Part shown: piece after piece, positions 51,875-61,079 of the stretch
How the letters are laid out: every line of letters begins with the position of its first letter
Numbering within the stretch: the first letter of the stretch is position 1
Assembly (NCBI GenBank): GCA_003695915.1
Contig: RFGF01000058.1
Location: forward strand, 1 to 64,000
Length of the DNA: 64,000 nt
Direction of reading: 5' to 3'
Origin: Nitrospirota bacterium
Lineage (GTDB): Bacteria; Nitrospirota; Nitrospiria; Nitrospirales; UBA8639
Notes under the pieces: model-generated
What the model was told of the DNA's origin: nothing
Seen by the model: the letters and a program-made list of their open reading frames with translations, nothing else
The model's database searches: none
Program-made: the position numbers and the translations under genes

Positions 51875-54352
51875 ATGGATCTCACCGTAACAGCGGCAGC
51901 CACACCACGGCGGAGAACAGGGTTAAAGCGCAAGCTCGTTTTGTCCATGTTGCTCGTGGGTGTGTTGCCTTTAGCGATCGGTCTGGTCATGGCTTTTTGG
52001 CAGGGGACCCAAGAAATCCGCCAAGTCAACGGGGCGAGTTTTCAGGCCTTGGCCACCTCCACGGCCAAGCGCATCGATCTGATCATCACGGATGAAATCA
52101 GCCACACCTCCCATCTTGCCACCGACGTTCATCTTATCCAGGAGCTCGAGCGTCGGCGCGATCTCCTCGCTGACATTCCGGCCGAAGAGCTCGCCATTTT
52201 GATCGATCGCGAGCGCCAACGCTGGGAGGCACAAGACCCTTCATTGGTCAAACCATTGACGCAAGGCTCCATCGCCCAGATCCTCCATCGCTATTATGGA
52301 GGCACCTACACCGATCCTGGCCATCCGGTCCCCGTCGTCGCGCGTTCGGCGACACGCGCATTGATCGTGACCGATCTCGCTGGGCGCCTAGTGGCCAGCC
52401 TAGATAGCAATGTGGACTATGTCCATGTCCAAGAAGCCTGGTGGCAGGGCGCTTTTCATAACGGCGTCGGTCAACCCTATCTCGGCCCATTGACGTTCGA
52501 TCCGCGATACCAACGCTACGTCATAGCCATGGCACTGCCCATTATGGATAGCCTTCGGTATCAGGCGATTGGTGTGTTACTGCGTGTGTACGACGCGAAA
52601 GAATTTTTTGCCCCCTCGGTGGATACGATTCGGTTCGGGAAAACCGGGCATGTGATGCTGATCGATAGTCGTGGAGCGGTGCTCAGTTGCCCGATCCTTC
52701 CCACGGGCACCACCCTATCGGATCCCGAACTCATCCGGCTGGTGACCCCGATGCGCAAAGGATGGGTATTGGCTCCCAGCGACGGACACGGGGGGACGGA
52801 TGCGTCCATCATCGGGTATGCGCCCTTGCCCAATGCGAGCCGAATCACCCGAAACTCGTCCGGGGTGACGTTGCACATGTTCGTCTGGCAGTCCTCGGAA
52901 GAACTCTTTGCACCGATCAAACATTTGTTTACATGGATCACGGTCTTCGGGATGCTGTCGGTCGGACTCCTGATCGCCTTGGGGGCAATTGCCGCGACAC
53001 GCATCGTGACCCCGATCAAACGCTTGCAAGAAGCCGCACAGCTCATCGGCCGAGGAGAACTGCAAACGCCGATCTCGCTCACGACCGGCGATGAACTGGA
53101 AGAACTGGCCGAAGAAATGAACCGCATGCATCGGCAACTTTCTGCGGCGTTTGCCGGTCTTGAAAGCCAGGTGGAATTAAAAACCCAGGAAGTCCAATAT
53201 CTGCAGGAATCGACCGCACAAATTTTGGATAGCATCCCCGACCCCATCATCATGCTCGATCAGGAAGGGCGCGTCCAATATGTCAATCGTGCTGGCAAAG
53301 ATGCGTTGGGTGTGGAGACCGATGGGGCTCTCGAGGGACAACCCTTATCGGCTTTGCTTCACACGGACGACAGCACACACCGCAAGCTCCAATACGAACT
53401 CGAAATGCTCACGACAGCCACCGTCGGAAGATCCGGAGTTGCTGGCTCGACAAGCTCGAGCGCGGTTGCATTGCGTGATCCGCTGTCACCCCCTCCCGAT
53501 GTGAGCGTGGGAACCTTGCGGAACGAAATCCATGTCAACCATCGGACCTATCGATACGAGTGGTTTACCGTCAGGGGTCGGGCTGGCCAGCAACCCCGCG
53601 TGGGATTGGTGTTACGCGATATCACCGATGAAAGCCGATTGCAGGAACAGCTCATCCAAGGCGAAAAGTTAGCCAGCCTCGGCGTGCTGAGTGCCGGCAT
53701 CGGACATGAGCTCAACAACCCTCTCGTCGGGGTGATTGGCTTAGGAGAGGCTATTCAAGAGGAAACCGATCCTGAGCAAATCCGTGAGTATGCCAAAACG
53801 ATCGTGCATCATGGGCGCCGGATGGCCTCCATTATTCGAGACTTCACCGGACAAGGCACCGTTCCGGCAACCGAAATGCTTATGTCTGTAGACATCAACG
53901 AGCAACTCCAACATGCCCTGCGCGCCGCCCAACAAGCCAATCCCAGCGAAGGTATTACCGTTCAGACAGATTTTGCCGATCTCCCAGCCATCCGAGCCAA
54001 TCCCATCGAATTAAGCCAAGCATTTATGAACATCATGACCAATGCCCTCCAGGCGATGCAGGGACAAGGCACCCTGGAAATTTCCACTCGACTGCAGGAC
54101 GGAACCATTCGCGTCGTGATTCGCGATACCGGACCCGGTATTCCACGTGCCCATCTTTCTAAAGCGTTCGATCCGTTTTTTACCACCAAGCGACAGGGCG
54201 AAGGCGCGGGACTGGGATTAACCATTGCCCGCCGAATCATCACCAAATATGGTGGACAAATTCACCTCGAGAGCGAAGTGGGTCAAGGCACCACCTGCAC
54301 CATTCTCTTTCCAGCCCCGCCAAAAGCCATTGCGTCACAAGGAGGCACCTAA
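51875..54352 (+). CDS. Large membrane histidine kinase with Cache, HAMP and PAS domains
   Basis: An 825-residue kinase. A first helix at about 23-45 (KLVLSMLLVGVLPLAIGLVM) and a second near 350-372 flank a double-Cache-type sensor. HAMP (370-425) and a coiled stretch follow. A PAS domain (about 455-590, with QILDSIPDPIIMLDQEGRVQ) leads to the H-box in AGIGHELNNPLVGVIG, N-box IMTNALQAMQGQG and GAGLGLTIARRIITKYGG. The H-box type (GHELNNP) is like that of NtrB-like kinases. I start at the ATG at 51875, ten bases after the stop of the preceding kinase. It is followed by a haem protein gene three bases later, so they should act together. Confidence 0.87.
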   Translation: MDLTVTAAATPRRRTGLKRKLVLSMLLVGVLPLAIGLVMAFWQGTQEIRQVNGASFQALATSTAKRIDLIITDEISHTSHLATDVHLIQELERRRDLLADIPAEELAILIDRERQRWEAQDPSLVKPLTQGSIAQILHRYYGGTYTDPGHPVPVVARSATRALIVTDLAGRLVASLDSNVDYVHVQEAWWQGAFHNGVGQPYLGPLTFDPRYQRYVIAMALPIMDSLRYQAIGVLLRVYDAKEFFAPSVDTIRFGKTGHVMLIDSRGAVLSCPILPTGTTLSDPELIRLVTPMRKGWVLAPSDGHGGTDASIIGYAPLPNASRITRNSSGVTLHMFVWQSSEELFAPIKHLFTWITVFGMLSVGLLIALGAIAATRIVTPIKRLQEAAQLIGRGELQTPISLTTGDELEELAEEMNRMHRQLSAAFAGLESQVELKTQEVQYLQESTAQILDSIPDPIIMLDQEGRVQYVNRAGKDALGVETDGALEGQPLSALLHTDDSTHRKLQYELEMLTTATVGRSGVAGSTSSSAVALRDPLSPPPDVSVGTLRNEIHVNHRTYRYEWFTVRGRAGQQPRVGLVLRDITDESRLQEQLIQGEKLASLGVLSAGIGHELNNPLVGVIGLGEAIQEETDPEQIREYAKTIVHHGRRMASIIRDFTGQGTVPATEMLMSVDINEQLQHALRAAQQANPSEGITVQTDFADLPAIRANPIELSQAFMNIMTNALQAMQGQGTLEISTRLQDGTIRVVIRDTGPGIPRAHLSKAFDPFFTTKRQGEGAGLGLTIARRIITKYGGQIHLESEVGQGTTCTILFPAPPKAIASQGGT

Positions 54353-54355
54353 TCC

Positions 54356-54967
54356 ATGCAGATTATCGCCGTGATGACAAGCAAGCGTGGCCTGCTCATC
54401 GGCTGTGCTCTTCTCGTTGTCGGATCCGCACTGATGTTGTCGCAGGGATACAGTAAAACGTCCCAGACTATCCCGCACCTCCATCCCCGTCTGGTGGCCG
54501 ATTACCTGCACGCAGTCATCGAAGCGGATCGCACCGTCTATACTACACATGTGGTGAATCGTCTGCAAAACCAAGGGATCATCATGGCTGCGGAAGATTG
54601 GGAACAGCGCAATGCGTTGCCGCTGCCTGCCCAACTCCTCCAATACGCCGGCCGGCTCGTCGCGGAAAAAGGGCATGGGATTCGATACCGACTGATCAGC
54701 CTCTGGCCCATTTATCGGCGTAATGGCCCAGCGACCGCGTTCGAACGGAATGGCTTGGAAACCGTCATGGCCAATCCCGATGAACCGTTTACAGGAATCG
54801 TGACCAGCGGCAAAAAACGCTTTTTTCAAGCCATCTATGCCGATCGTGCGATTGCCGAAGCCTGTGTGGTCTGCCACAACACGCACCCGCTCAGTCCGAA
54901 GCGCGATTTTGCCTTGAACGATGTCATGGGCGGGATTGTCATCACTATTCCCTTGCCTGACTCATGA
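54356..54967 (+). CDS. Tll0287-like (DUF3365) haem-binding protein
   Basis: A 203-residue protein. One N-terminal hydrophobic segment (LLIGCALLVVGSALMLSQG) exports or anchors it. The DUF3365/Tll0287 domain fills the rest: LHAVIEADRTVYTTHVVNRL, then NPDEPFTGIVTSGKKRFFQA and near the end the c-type haem motif CVVCH (Cys170, Cys173, His174), followed by NTHPLSPKRDFALNDVMGGI. Such haem-PAS-like modules act as gas or redox sensors. Its place three bases after the Cache kinase suggests that it presents signal to that kinase in the periplasm. AGGAGG lies ten bases before the ATG. Confidence 0.87.
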   Translation: MQIIAVMTSKRGLLIGCALLVVGSALMLSQGYSKTSQTIPHLHPRLVADYLHAVIEADRTVYTTHVVNRLQNQGIIMAAEDWEQRNALPLPAQLLQYAGRLVAEKGHGIRYRLISLWPIYRRNGPATAFERNGLETVMANPDEPFTGIVTSGKKRFFQAIYADRAIAEACVVCHNTHPLSPKRDFALNDVMGGIVITIPLPDS

Positions 54968-55044
54968 CCCAACGTTTCGGCTATGATGGAGCGTGACAGC
55001 ACAATGGATCCACGATCGTTTTCACCCGACAAGAGGATACGGAC

Positions 55045-56535
55045 ATGATCTTTCCCTGGACGAAGAAAACCGATGCCCAGACACCCACCGCGGATGACAG
55101 TGCCCCCTTCTCCAATTACCGTATGACGGTACGCGTGGAGTTGGCTCAGCGAACAGGGGTGTTTGCCCAAGTCGCCACCGCGTTGGCTGAAGAAGGTGCC
55201 AGTCTCGGAGCCGTCGATCTCGTCTCCGCCACACGTACCAAGGTCATCCGCGATATTACGTTCGATGCCAAAAGCGAGGAACATGCCAAACGGGTGCTGG
55301 AACGTCTCAATCAACTGCCCGATGTTCGTGTCATCGCCGCGTCGGACCAAATTTTCATTCTCCATCTCGGTGGGAAAATTCGCGTCAGCGGCAAATTCCA
55401 GATTAAAACGCGCAATATCTTGTCCATGGCCTATACCCCGGGCGTGAGCCGCGTCGTGAAGGCCATCGCGGAAGATCCCGCGAAGGCTTACACGTTCACT
55501 TGCAAAGGCAACAGCATCGCGGTGGTGACAGACGGGTCTGCGATTCTCGGATTAGGTGACTTGGGACCTGAGGCTGCGCTTCCAGTCATGGAAGGAAAAG
55601 TCTTGCTGTTTCAGCAATTCGCCGGCATCGATGCCTGGCCCATCTGCCTGCGGGTTCGTCATCCCGACGACATCGTTCATACGATTCTGGCGCTCTCGCC
55701 CGGCTTCGGCGGGATCAACCTCGAAGATATCAGTTCTCCGCGATGCTTCGAAATCGAACGCCGGCTGCAAGCCGCCTTGGACATTCCCGTGATGCACGAC
55801 GATCAACACGGAACGGCAGTGGTCATCCTTGCGGCGTTGACCAATGCCTTAAAGGTCGTTCGGCGACAGCTGGATCAAGTCACCATCGTGGTCATCGGCC
55901 TCGGCGCAGCCGGTACGGCTTGTTGCAAGCTGTTGCTGGCTGCTGGCGTTCAGCACCTGAAGGGGTGCGATCGCAAAGGGTTGGTCATGGATGAGGATGC
56001 CGAGACCCTTCGGAATCATCGTCATGCACTGCACGAATTCATCCGGTACGACGAGCCGAAAGGCACGCTTCGCGAGGCCTTGACGGGCGCTCACGTGGTC
56101 ATCGGACTGTCGACCGGAAACGTCTTGACTCCGGACGACCTCGCCGTGATGGCCCCCGATGCGATTGTGTTCGCCTTAGCCAACCCCGAACCCGAAATCT
56201 CGCCGGAATTGGCGCTCCCGCACTGCCGTATTTATGCCAGCGGTCGATCCGATTATCCCAACCAATGCAACAACCTTCTCGCGTTCCCCGGCCTCTTTCG
56301 CGGCGCACTGGACGTTCAAGCGAAAACCATCAATGAAGCCATGTACCTCGCAGCCGCGCATGCGCTCGCATCCATTATTCCCGAGGCAGCGCTCAGCGAA
56401 GAACATATCGTCCCGAGCGTGTTCGATAAAAAAGTCGTTCCTCAGGTTGCCGAAGCCGTAGCCAAAGCCGCGATCACCAGCGGTGTCGCCAGACGAAAGA
56501 AAAAAGATCTCGAGGAGGAGGTGCCCCCTGCGTGA
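55045..56535 (+). CDS. NAD(P)-dependent malic enzyme with N-terminal ACT domain
   Basis: A 496-residue enzyme that decarboxylates malate to pyruvate. An ACT domain occupies about 25-105 (MTVRVELAQRTGVFAQVATA). The catalytic region shows SMAYTPGVSRVVKAIAEDP, KGNSIAVVTDGSAILGLGDL, VMHDDQHGTAVVILAAL and the NAD loop VVIGLGAAGTACCKLLL. GRSDYPNQCNNLLAFPGLFRG is typical of the short bacterial type. The ACT domain should give amino-acid feedback, possibly by an aspartate- or branched-chain-family product. A basic tail (RRKKKDLEEE) ends it. AGAGG precedes the ATG. Confidence 0.93.
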   Translation: MIFPWTKKTDAQTPTADDSAPFSNYRMTVRVELAQRTGVFAQVATALAEEGASLGAVDLVSATRTKVIRDITFDAKSEEHAKRVLERLNQLPDVRVIAASDQIFILHLGGKIRVSGKFQIKTRNILSMAYTPGVSRVVKAIAEDPAKAYTFTCKGNSIAVVTDGSAILGLGDLGPEAALPVMEGKVLLFQQFAGIDAWPICLRVRHPDDIVHTILALSPGFGGINLEDISSPRCFEIERRLQAALDIPVMHDDQHGTAVVILAALTNALKVVRRQLDQVTIVVIGLGAAGTACCKLLLAAGVQHLKGCDRKGLVMDEDAETLRNHRHALHEFIRYDEPKGTLREALTGAHVVIGLSTGNVLTPDDLAVMAPDAIVFALANPEPEISPELALPHCRIYASGRSDYPNQCNNLLAFPGLFRGALDVQAKTINEAMYLAAAHALASIIPEAALSEEHIVPSVFDKKVVPQVAEAVAKAAITSGVARRKKKDLEEEVPPA

Positions 56536-56556
56536 AGATGGGAAACGCTAAGGTTT

Positions 56557-56580
56557 GAGGCATCGCGCGAAGGGTGCCTC
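56557..56580. terminator. Hairpin between convergent malic enzyme and uppP genes
   Basis: GAGGCATC (56557-56564) and GGTGCCTC (56573-56580) pair over 8 bp with one G-T. The loop is eight bases. There is no T-run on either side. It may serve as a two-way stop for the facing genes, but this is weakly supported. Confidence 0.35.
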
Positions 56581-56603
56581 CCAATGGGAGTTCATTCGCC
56601 TCG

Positions 56604-57413
56604 TTAACCGAGGTAGCTCCAAAGAATCGCCGCTAACCCAACCGGCCAGAGGTAATACGCAAAGAGATAAAACCGATCCTGCTGCACGAGTCGAAGAATC
56701 AACGAGATCGAGGCATAACCAACGACCCCGGCCGTGACCATGCCGATCAGAACCGTGCCCAGAGCCACGTTCATATGATCGAATGCCTTGGTCATCTCCA
56801 ACAGCGTGGCACCCAAAATAGCCGGAATCGAAATCAATAAAGAAAAGCGGACAGCCAACTCCCGATCCAATCCCAGCATCAACGACCCAGCAATGGTCGA
56901 TCCCGAACGGGAAACCCCGGGCAAGACAGCGAGCCCTTGAACGATCCCGATCACCAGCGCATGCTTGGGTGTCATCTCGTGGATGCCTTTGGACGCACGA
57001 TCCGCCCGTCCGATCCACAGCACCAATCCCGTAATGATCAACAGGAAACCCACGATATCGGGGCGTCCGAACACCTCGATCCCCAGCGACTCGATGCCCA
57101 GCCCGATGAAAGCCGTCGGAATCGAGGCCAAGACAACGTAGCCGATGGTTCGACGCTCGGCACCGGCAAACACGCTGGGCTGGTTCACCGACCGTCCCAG
57201 GAGCCCGTATCCCAAGGCCAGGAGATCATGGCGAAAATACAGCACGATGGCCGCGAGGGTCGCACAATGTAGCATCACGTCGAAGAGCAAATTCGAATCG
57301 TCGAGTTGTCCCCACCAATTCTGAAGCAACACCAAATGTCCGGACGACGAAACGGGGAGAAACTCGGTCAGGCCTTGCACGATCGCAAGGATGATGGCTT
57401 CGCGATCACTCAT
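56604..57413 (-). CDS. uppP: Undecaprenyl-diphosphatase
   Basis: A 269-residue membrane phosphatase (BacA family) that recycles undecaprenyl diphosphate to the monophosphate carrier. Signature one is VQGLTEFLPVSSSGHLVLLQ and signature two PGVSRSGSTIAGSLMLGLDR, each with the catalytic Glu/Ser/Arg residues. About eight helices are present. Length is normal. It complements UppS at 9758. It is the last minus-strand gene before the rfb set, with 97 bases between it and rfbD. Loss of the enzyme gives bacitracin sensitivity in other bacteria. Confidence 0.96.
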   Translation of the reverse strand: MSDREAIILAIVQGLTEFLPVSSSGHLVLLQNWWGQLDDSNLLFDVMLHCATLAAIVLYFRHDLLALGYGLLGRSVNQPSVFAGAERRTIGYVVLASIPTAFIGLGIESLGIEVFGRPDIVGFLLIITGLVLWIGRADRASKGIHEMTPKHALVIGIVQGLAVLPGVSRSGSTIAGSLMLGLDRELAVRFSLLISIPAILGATLLEMTKAFDHMNVALGTVLIGMVTAGVVGYASISLILRLVQQDRFYLFAYYLWPVGLAAILWSYLG

Positions 57414-57510
57414 GACGATGCACGTCCCGCAGCCTCGCGCATACGGCTTCTCGCTCGAGCAACCCCCTTCTTCATCGGCGACCCAAGCGAACGGACGGTC
57501 CCGAGTCCGA

Positions 57511-58347
57511 TCACTGCCGAGCCCTCACGGCACGCGCAAAAGCCTGCACGCCTTCCTTCCACGGGGGAAGTTCGATGTGGGGATCTTGAATCGAGGTGAG
57601 TACCGCATAGCGGGGGCGTGGGGCCGGACGAGGAAAGTCGCACGTGGAAACTGGCTGAATGGTAACGGTCATTTCCAGCGCATGAAACAGCGAGGTGGCG
57701 AACTCGAACCAGCTCGTGCCACCACCGGATCCCGCCAAATGAAAGGTGCCATATGCCGTCGTGTCGATCAATTTGGCTATGGCTTCGGCCAAATGCGGGG
57801 CATAGGTCGGTGAGCCATATTGGTCGCTGACAATCCGAAGGGGCTGGCGATTGGCGAGATTCACAATGGTGTTAGGAAAATTCTGTCCGTGCACGTGATA
57901 CAGCCAAGCGGTCCGCACGATGAAATGCCGCGGGTTCAACGCCCGAATCGCCTCCTCGCCCGCCAATTTGCTCGCTCCGTACACGGAAATCGGATTCGGT
58001 CGATCGAATTCATGGTAGGGGCGTGTAGCGGTTCCATCGAACACATAATCGGTTGAAACATGGAGCAACGGAATCCCGGCGTCGCCGGTGACGAGCGCGA
58101 GATTCCGCGGACCCAACGCGTTCACGCGATACGCCTCTGTCGGATGGGATTCGGCACCGTCTACATCCGTATACGCTGCCGTATTGATCACCAACTGCGG
58201 CCTGACCGATTCGATCCCCTTCCGCACAGCGTCGAGACTCGTCACATCCACTTGCGCGAGATCCCATGCCACAATCTGATGGGTGTGCAGAACGGCTTGT
58301 ACGGCCTGCCCCAATTGCCCATTGGCGCCGGTCACGACAATGATCAT
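57511..58347 (-). CDS. rfbD: dTDP-4-dehydrorhamnose reductase
   Basis: A 278-residue enzyme that makes dTDP-L-rhamnose in the last step of the route. The NADPH motif [13 protein letters not shown] is at residues 4-16. [10 protein letters not shown], the [16 protein letters not shown] segment and the Tyr-x3-Lys YGASKLAGE follow. I start at the ATG at 58347, which overlaps the rfbC stop (ATGA); the frame upstream of it lies within rfbC. It is the final gene of the rfbB-A-C-D order. Product use: cell-wall or exopolysaccharide rhamnose. Confidence 0.95.
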   Translation of the reverse strand: MIIVVTGANGQLGQAVQAVLHTHQIVAWDLAQVDVTSLDAVRKGIESVRPQLVINTAAYTDVDGAESHPTEAYRVNALGPRNLALVTGDAGIPLLHVSTDYVFDGTATRPYHEFDRPNPISVYGASKLAGEEAIRALNPRHFIVRTAWLYHVHGQNFPNTIVNLANRQPLRIVSDQYGSPTYAPHLAEAIAKLIDTTAYGTFHLAGSGGGTSWFEFATSLFHALEMTVTIQPVSTCDFPRPAPRPRYAVLTSIQDPHIELPPWKEGVQAFARAVRARQ

Positions 58348-58907
58348 GCCCAGGGCTCCCGATAATACGGCAAGCGATCCAACCACGCACTCAGTAAGGG
58401 GGCATCTCGATCCTTGTCGGAGAGAATCGGCTCGCTCAGAGGCCACCGAATCCCTAAGGCCGGATCATCCCACCGGATGGAGATTTGATCAACTGGCTCG
58501 TAAAAGTCCGTACATTTGTATTCCACTTCCGCGACTTCGCTCACGACGCAAAATCCATGGGCAAAACCAGGGGGGATATAGACTTGCAAGAAATTTTCGG
58601 ACGAGAGCGTGACCGACACCCAAGATCCAAAGGATGGAGATCCGCGCCGAATATCCACGGCCACATCGACGATTTCCCCGCGAATCACGCGCACGAGTTT
58701 TCCTTGCGGTTTGGCAAGCTGGGCATGGAGTCCGCGGAGCGTTCCGCGAACCGATTGAGAATGATTATCCTGCACAAATGCGGCGGGAATCCCTCGTTCG
58801 GCATATTTCCGAGCATGATAACTTTCCAGAAAAAATCCCCGGGTGTCTCGATGCACGTCAGGCTCGATCACGACCACTTCCGGCAGGCTCGTCGAATAAA
58901 CGTTCAC
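58344..58907 (-). CDS. rfbC: dTDP-4-dehydrorhamnose 3,5-epimerase
   Basis: A 187-residue cupin-type epimerase. [20 protein letters not shown] and [20 protein letters not shown] carry the catalytic His and the substrate Arg residues. [20 protein letters not shown] contains the typical second loop. Length is normal. The stop overlaps the rfbD start by four bases and the start lies 17 bases after rfbA. With RfbA, RfbB and RfbD it converts glucose 1-phosphate and dTTP to dTDP-rhamnose. Confidence 0.96.
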   Translation of the reverse strand: MNVYSTSLPEVVVIEPDVHRDTRGFFLESYHARKYAERGIPAAFVQDNHSQSVRGTLRGLHAQLAKPQGKLVRVIRGEIVDVAVDIRRGSPSFGSWVSVTLSSENFLQVYIPPGFAHGFCVVSEVAEVEYKCTDFYEPVDQISIRWDDPALGIRWPLSEPILSDKDRDAPLLSAWLDRLPYYREPWA

Positions 58908-58924
58908 TTCTCATCACCCTCCCG

Positions 58925-59797
58925 CTACGGGCATCGACCGATTCGACGAAGGAGATACGTTCCATACCCATTGCCTTTCATGGATACGGCAATGCGCTCC
59001 ACGTCATCGGCCGTGATATAGCCGAGCGTATAGGCAATTTCTTCGGGACAGCATACCATCAACCCTTGACGATCCTGTAATACCTGAATGTACTGTGCCG
59101 CTTGAAGCAGGGATTCATGGGTGCCGGTATCCAACCAGGCAATGCCGCGACCAAGTTGGATCACGTGAAGCGCTCCAGCCTCCAAGTACGTCTTGTTGAC
59201 ATCCGTGATTTCCAATTCTCCACGTGCCGAGGGCTTGAGCGATGCGGCGATATCCAGCACATGATTATCATAAAAATACAATCCGGTCACGGCATACGAC
59301 GACGTGGGCTGACGAGGTTTTTCTTCCAATCTGATGGCGCGTCCCTGTTCATCGAAATTCACCACGCCGTACCGCTCGGGATCGCGCACTGGATAGGCAA
59401 AGATCCGGGCGCCGCTCCTGATCTCCGTCGCGGTCCGCAAATATTCCGGCAGTCCATGTCCATGGAAAATGTTATCGCCCAAGATCAAGGCCACCGAATC
59501 TTGCCCGACGAATTTGCGTCCGATCACCAAGGCCTGGGCAATGCCCCCCGGATGAGGTTGAACGGCATAATGGATGGATAAGCCTAAATGGCTGCCATCT
59601 TCCAAAAGCCGCACAAAACTTTCTTGATCGTGCGGGGTCGTAATGACCAAGAGATCCCGAATGCCCGCCAACATCAACGTCGAAAGCGGGTAATAAATGA
59701 GCGGTTTATCGTACACAGGCATGAGCTGTTTACTCACTCCCCGCGTGAGCGGATACAACCGCGTTCCCGATCCTCCTGCCAAAATGATGCCTTTCAT
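58925..59797 (-). CDS. rfbA: Glucose-1-phosphate thymidylyltransferase
   Basis: A 290-residue nucleotidyltransferase that forms dTDP-glucose. The triphosphate loop [20 protein letters not shown] is at residues 8-27 and the metal-binding region is [33 protein letters not shown] is the family second motif. Length is right for RmlA. It lies 25 bases after rfbB. The C-terminal residues [20 protein letters not shown] are conserved. Confidence 0.97.
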   Translation of the reverse strand: MKGIILAGGSGTRLYPLTRGVSKQLMPVYDKPLIYYPLSTLMLAGIRDLLVITTPHDQESFVRLLEDGSHLGLSIHYAVQPHPGGIAQALVIGRKFVGQDSVALILGDNIFHGHGLPEYLRTATEIRSGARIFAYPVRDPERYGVVNFDEQGRAIRLEEKPRQPTSSYAVTGLYFYDNHVLDIAASLKPSARGELEITDVNKTYLEAGALHVIQLGRGIAWLDTGTHESLLQAAQYIQVLQDRQGLMVCCPEEIAYTLGYITADDVERIAVSMKGNGYGTYLLRRIGRCP

Positions 59798-59822
59798 AAT
59801 CGCCGCGCTTGCTCTTCCGATG

Positions 59823-60914
59823 TCAGCCTTGCTTGTGCATCAAGCCGAGCCGTTCGCGACCGTAATTATCTGATTGGACTCTCGCACACCACTCTCGATG
59901 CTCGACATACCATTGAACCGTCACATCCAACCCCGATTCGAAATCATGTCGCGGCCGCCATCCCAGCTCTCGAGCAATTTTCGTGGCATCGATGGCATAT
60001 CGCAGATCATGACCTGGCCGATCGTCGACGAACGTGATGAGCTGGTCATATTGCGAGAGACCTTGCCGAGCCAATGCCGTATTCTGGGTTGCAGGAAGAT
60101 GCCGGTCCAAAGTCCGGCAGATGGCCTGGACGGTCTGGAGATTCGTCCGCTCTTGATTGCCTCCCAAATTATACTTTTCGCCGGGCACCCCCTTCTGTAA
60201 CACGCACCAAATCCCCTCGCAATGATCCCTGACGAACAGCCAATCCCGGACATGGTGCCCCGTTCCATACACAGGCAAAGGCTTTCCTTCGATTGCATTG
60301 AGCAACACAAGCGGAATCAATTTTTCTGGGAATTGATACGGCCCATAATTGTTGGAACAATTCGTGATGATGGTGGGCAGCCGATAGGTATGATAATACG
60401 CCCGAACCAAGTGATCGGCAGCCGCCTTCGAGGCGGCATATGGTGTATTGGGGGCATACGGTGTGTCTTCGGAAAACTTTCCTGTGGGACCGAGCGTGCC
60501 GTACACTTCATCGGTGGAGACGTGAAGAAAACGAAACTCATCGAGAAGTGATCGGGGCGCAGCACGAAGATACTGCCTGGCGCACTCGAGCAACACGAAT
60601 GTTCCCACGATATTGGTGTCAATAAACGGACCAGGATGGTCGATCGATCGATCGACATGCGACTCCGCAGCGAAATTGATCACTGCCTGCGGTCGGTGGG
60701 CATGAAAGATCGCGTCCATTGCCGCTCGGTCCGCGATATCGGCCTGGACGAATGTCACTCTAGGATCGTCCAGCACATCGTCCAAGTTGATCAGATGCCC
60801 GGCATAGGTCAATTTGTCGACGATGACCAGATTCACATCTGCCTGATCCAACAGCAGTCGGACAAAATTGGTTCCGATAAACCCTGCACCACCCGTGACG
60901 ACGAGTGTAGACAT
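59823..60914 (-). CDS. rfbB: dTDP-glucose 4,6-dehydratase
   Basis: A 363-residue short-chain-type enzyme that forms the 4-keto-6-deoxy sugar. The NAD motif [11 protein letters not shown] is at residues 8-18. HVSTDEVYG carries the catalytic Thr-Asp-Glu, and [15 protein letters not shown] the Tyr-x3-Lys. [15 protein letters not shown] and [13 protein letters not shown] complete the pattern. It is the first gene of the set, with 165 bases to glmS in which no gene is seen. Confidence 0.97.
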   Translation of the reverse strand: MSTLVVTGGAGFIGTNFVRLLLDQADVNLVIVDKLTYAGHLINLDDVLDDPRVTFVQADIADRAAMDAIFHAHRPQAVINFAAESHVDRSIDHPGPFIDTNIVGTFVLLECARQYLRAAPRSLLDEFRFLHVSTDEVYGTLGPTGKFSEDTPYAPNTPYAASKAAADHLVRAYYHTYRLPTIITNCSNNYGPYQFPEKLIPLVLLNAIEGKPLPVYGTGHHVRDWLFVRDHCEGIWCVLQKGVPGEKYNLGGNQERTNLQTVQAICRTLDRHLPATQNTALARQGLSQYDQLITFVDDRPGHDLRYAIDATKIARELGWRPRHDFESGLDVTVQWYVEHREWCARVQSDNYGRERLGLMHKQG

Positions 60915-61079
60915 GACACAATCCCTCGAATCAGTTGATGATCAGACAGGCCCTATTGTTGAAGATGACGCCCAGATTCGAATGCCAAATTGGCCCATAC
61001 GAGACATGGCTCAGGCACATGCCTAGTGAGCGGGATTGCCGTTCATGGACGAGGCGATGAAACGGCGAGCGCGATGCGC

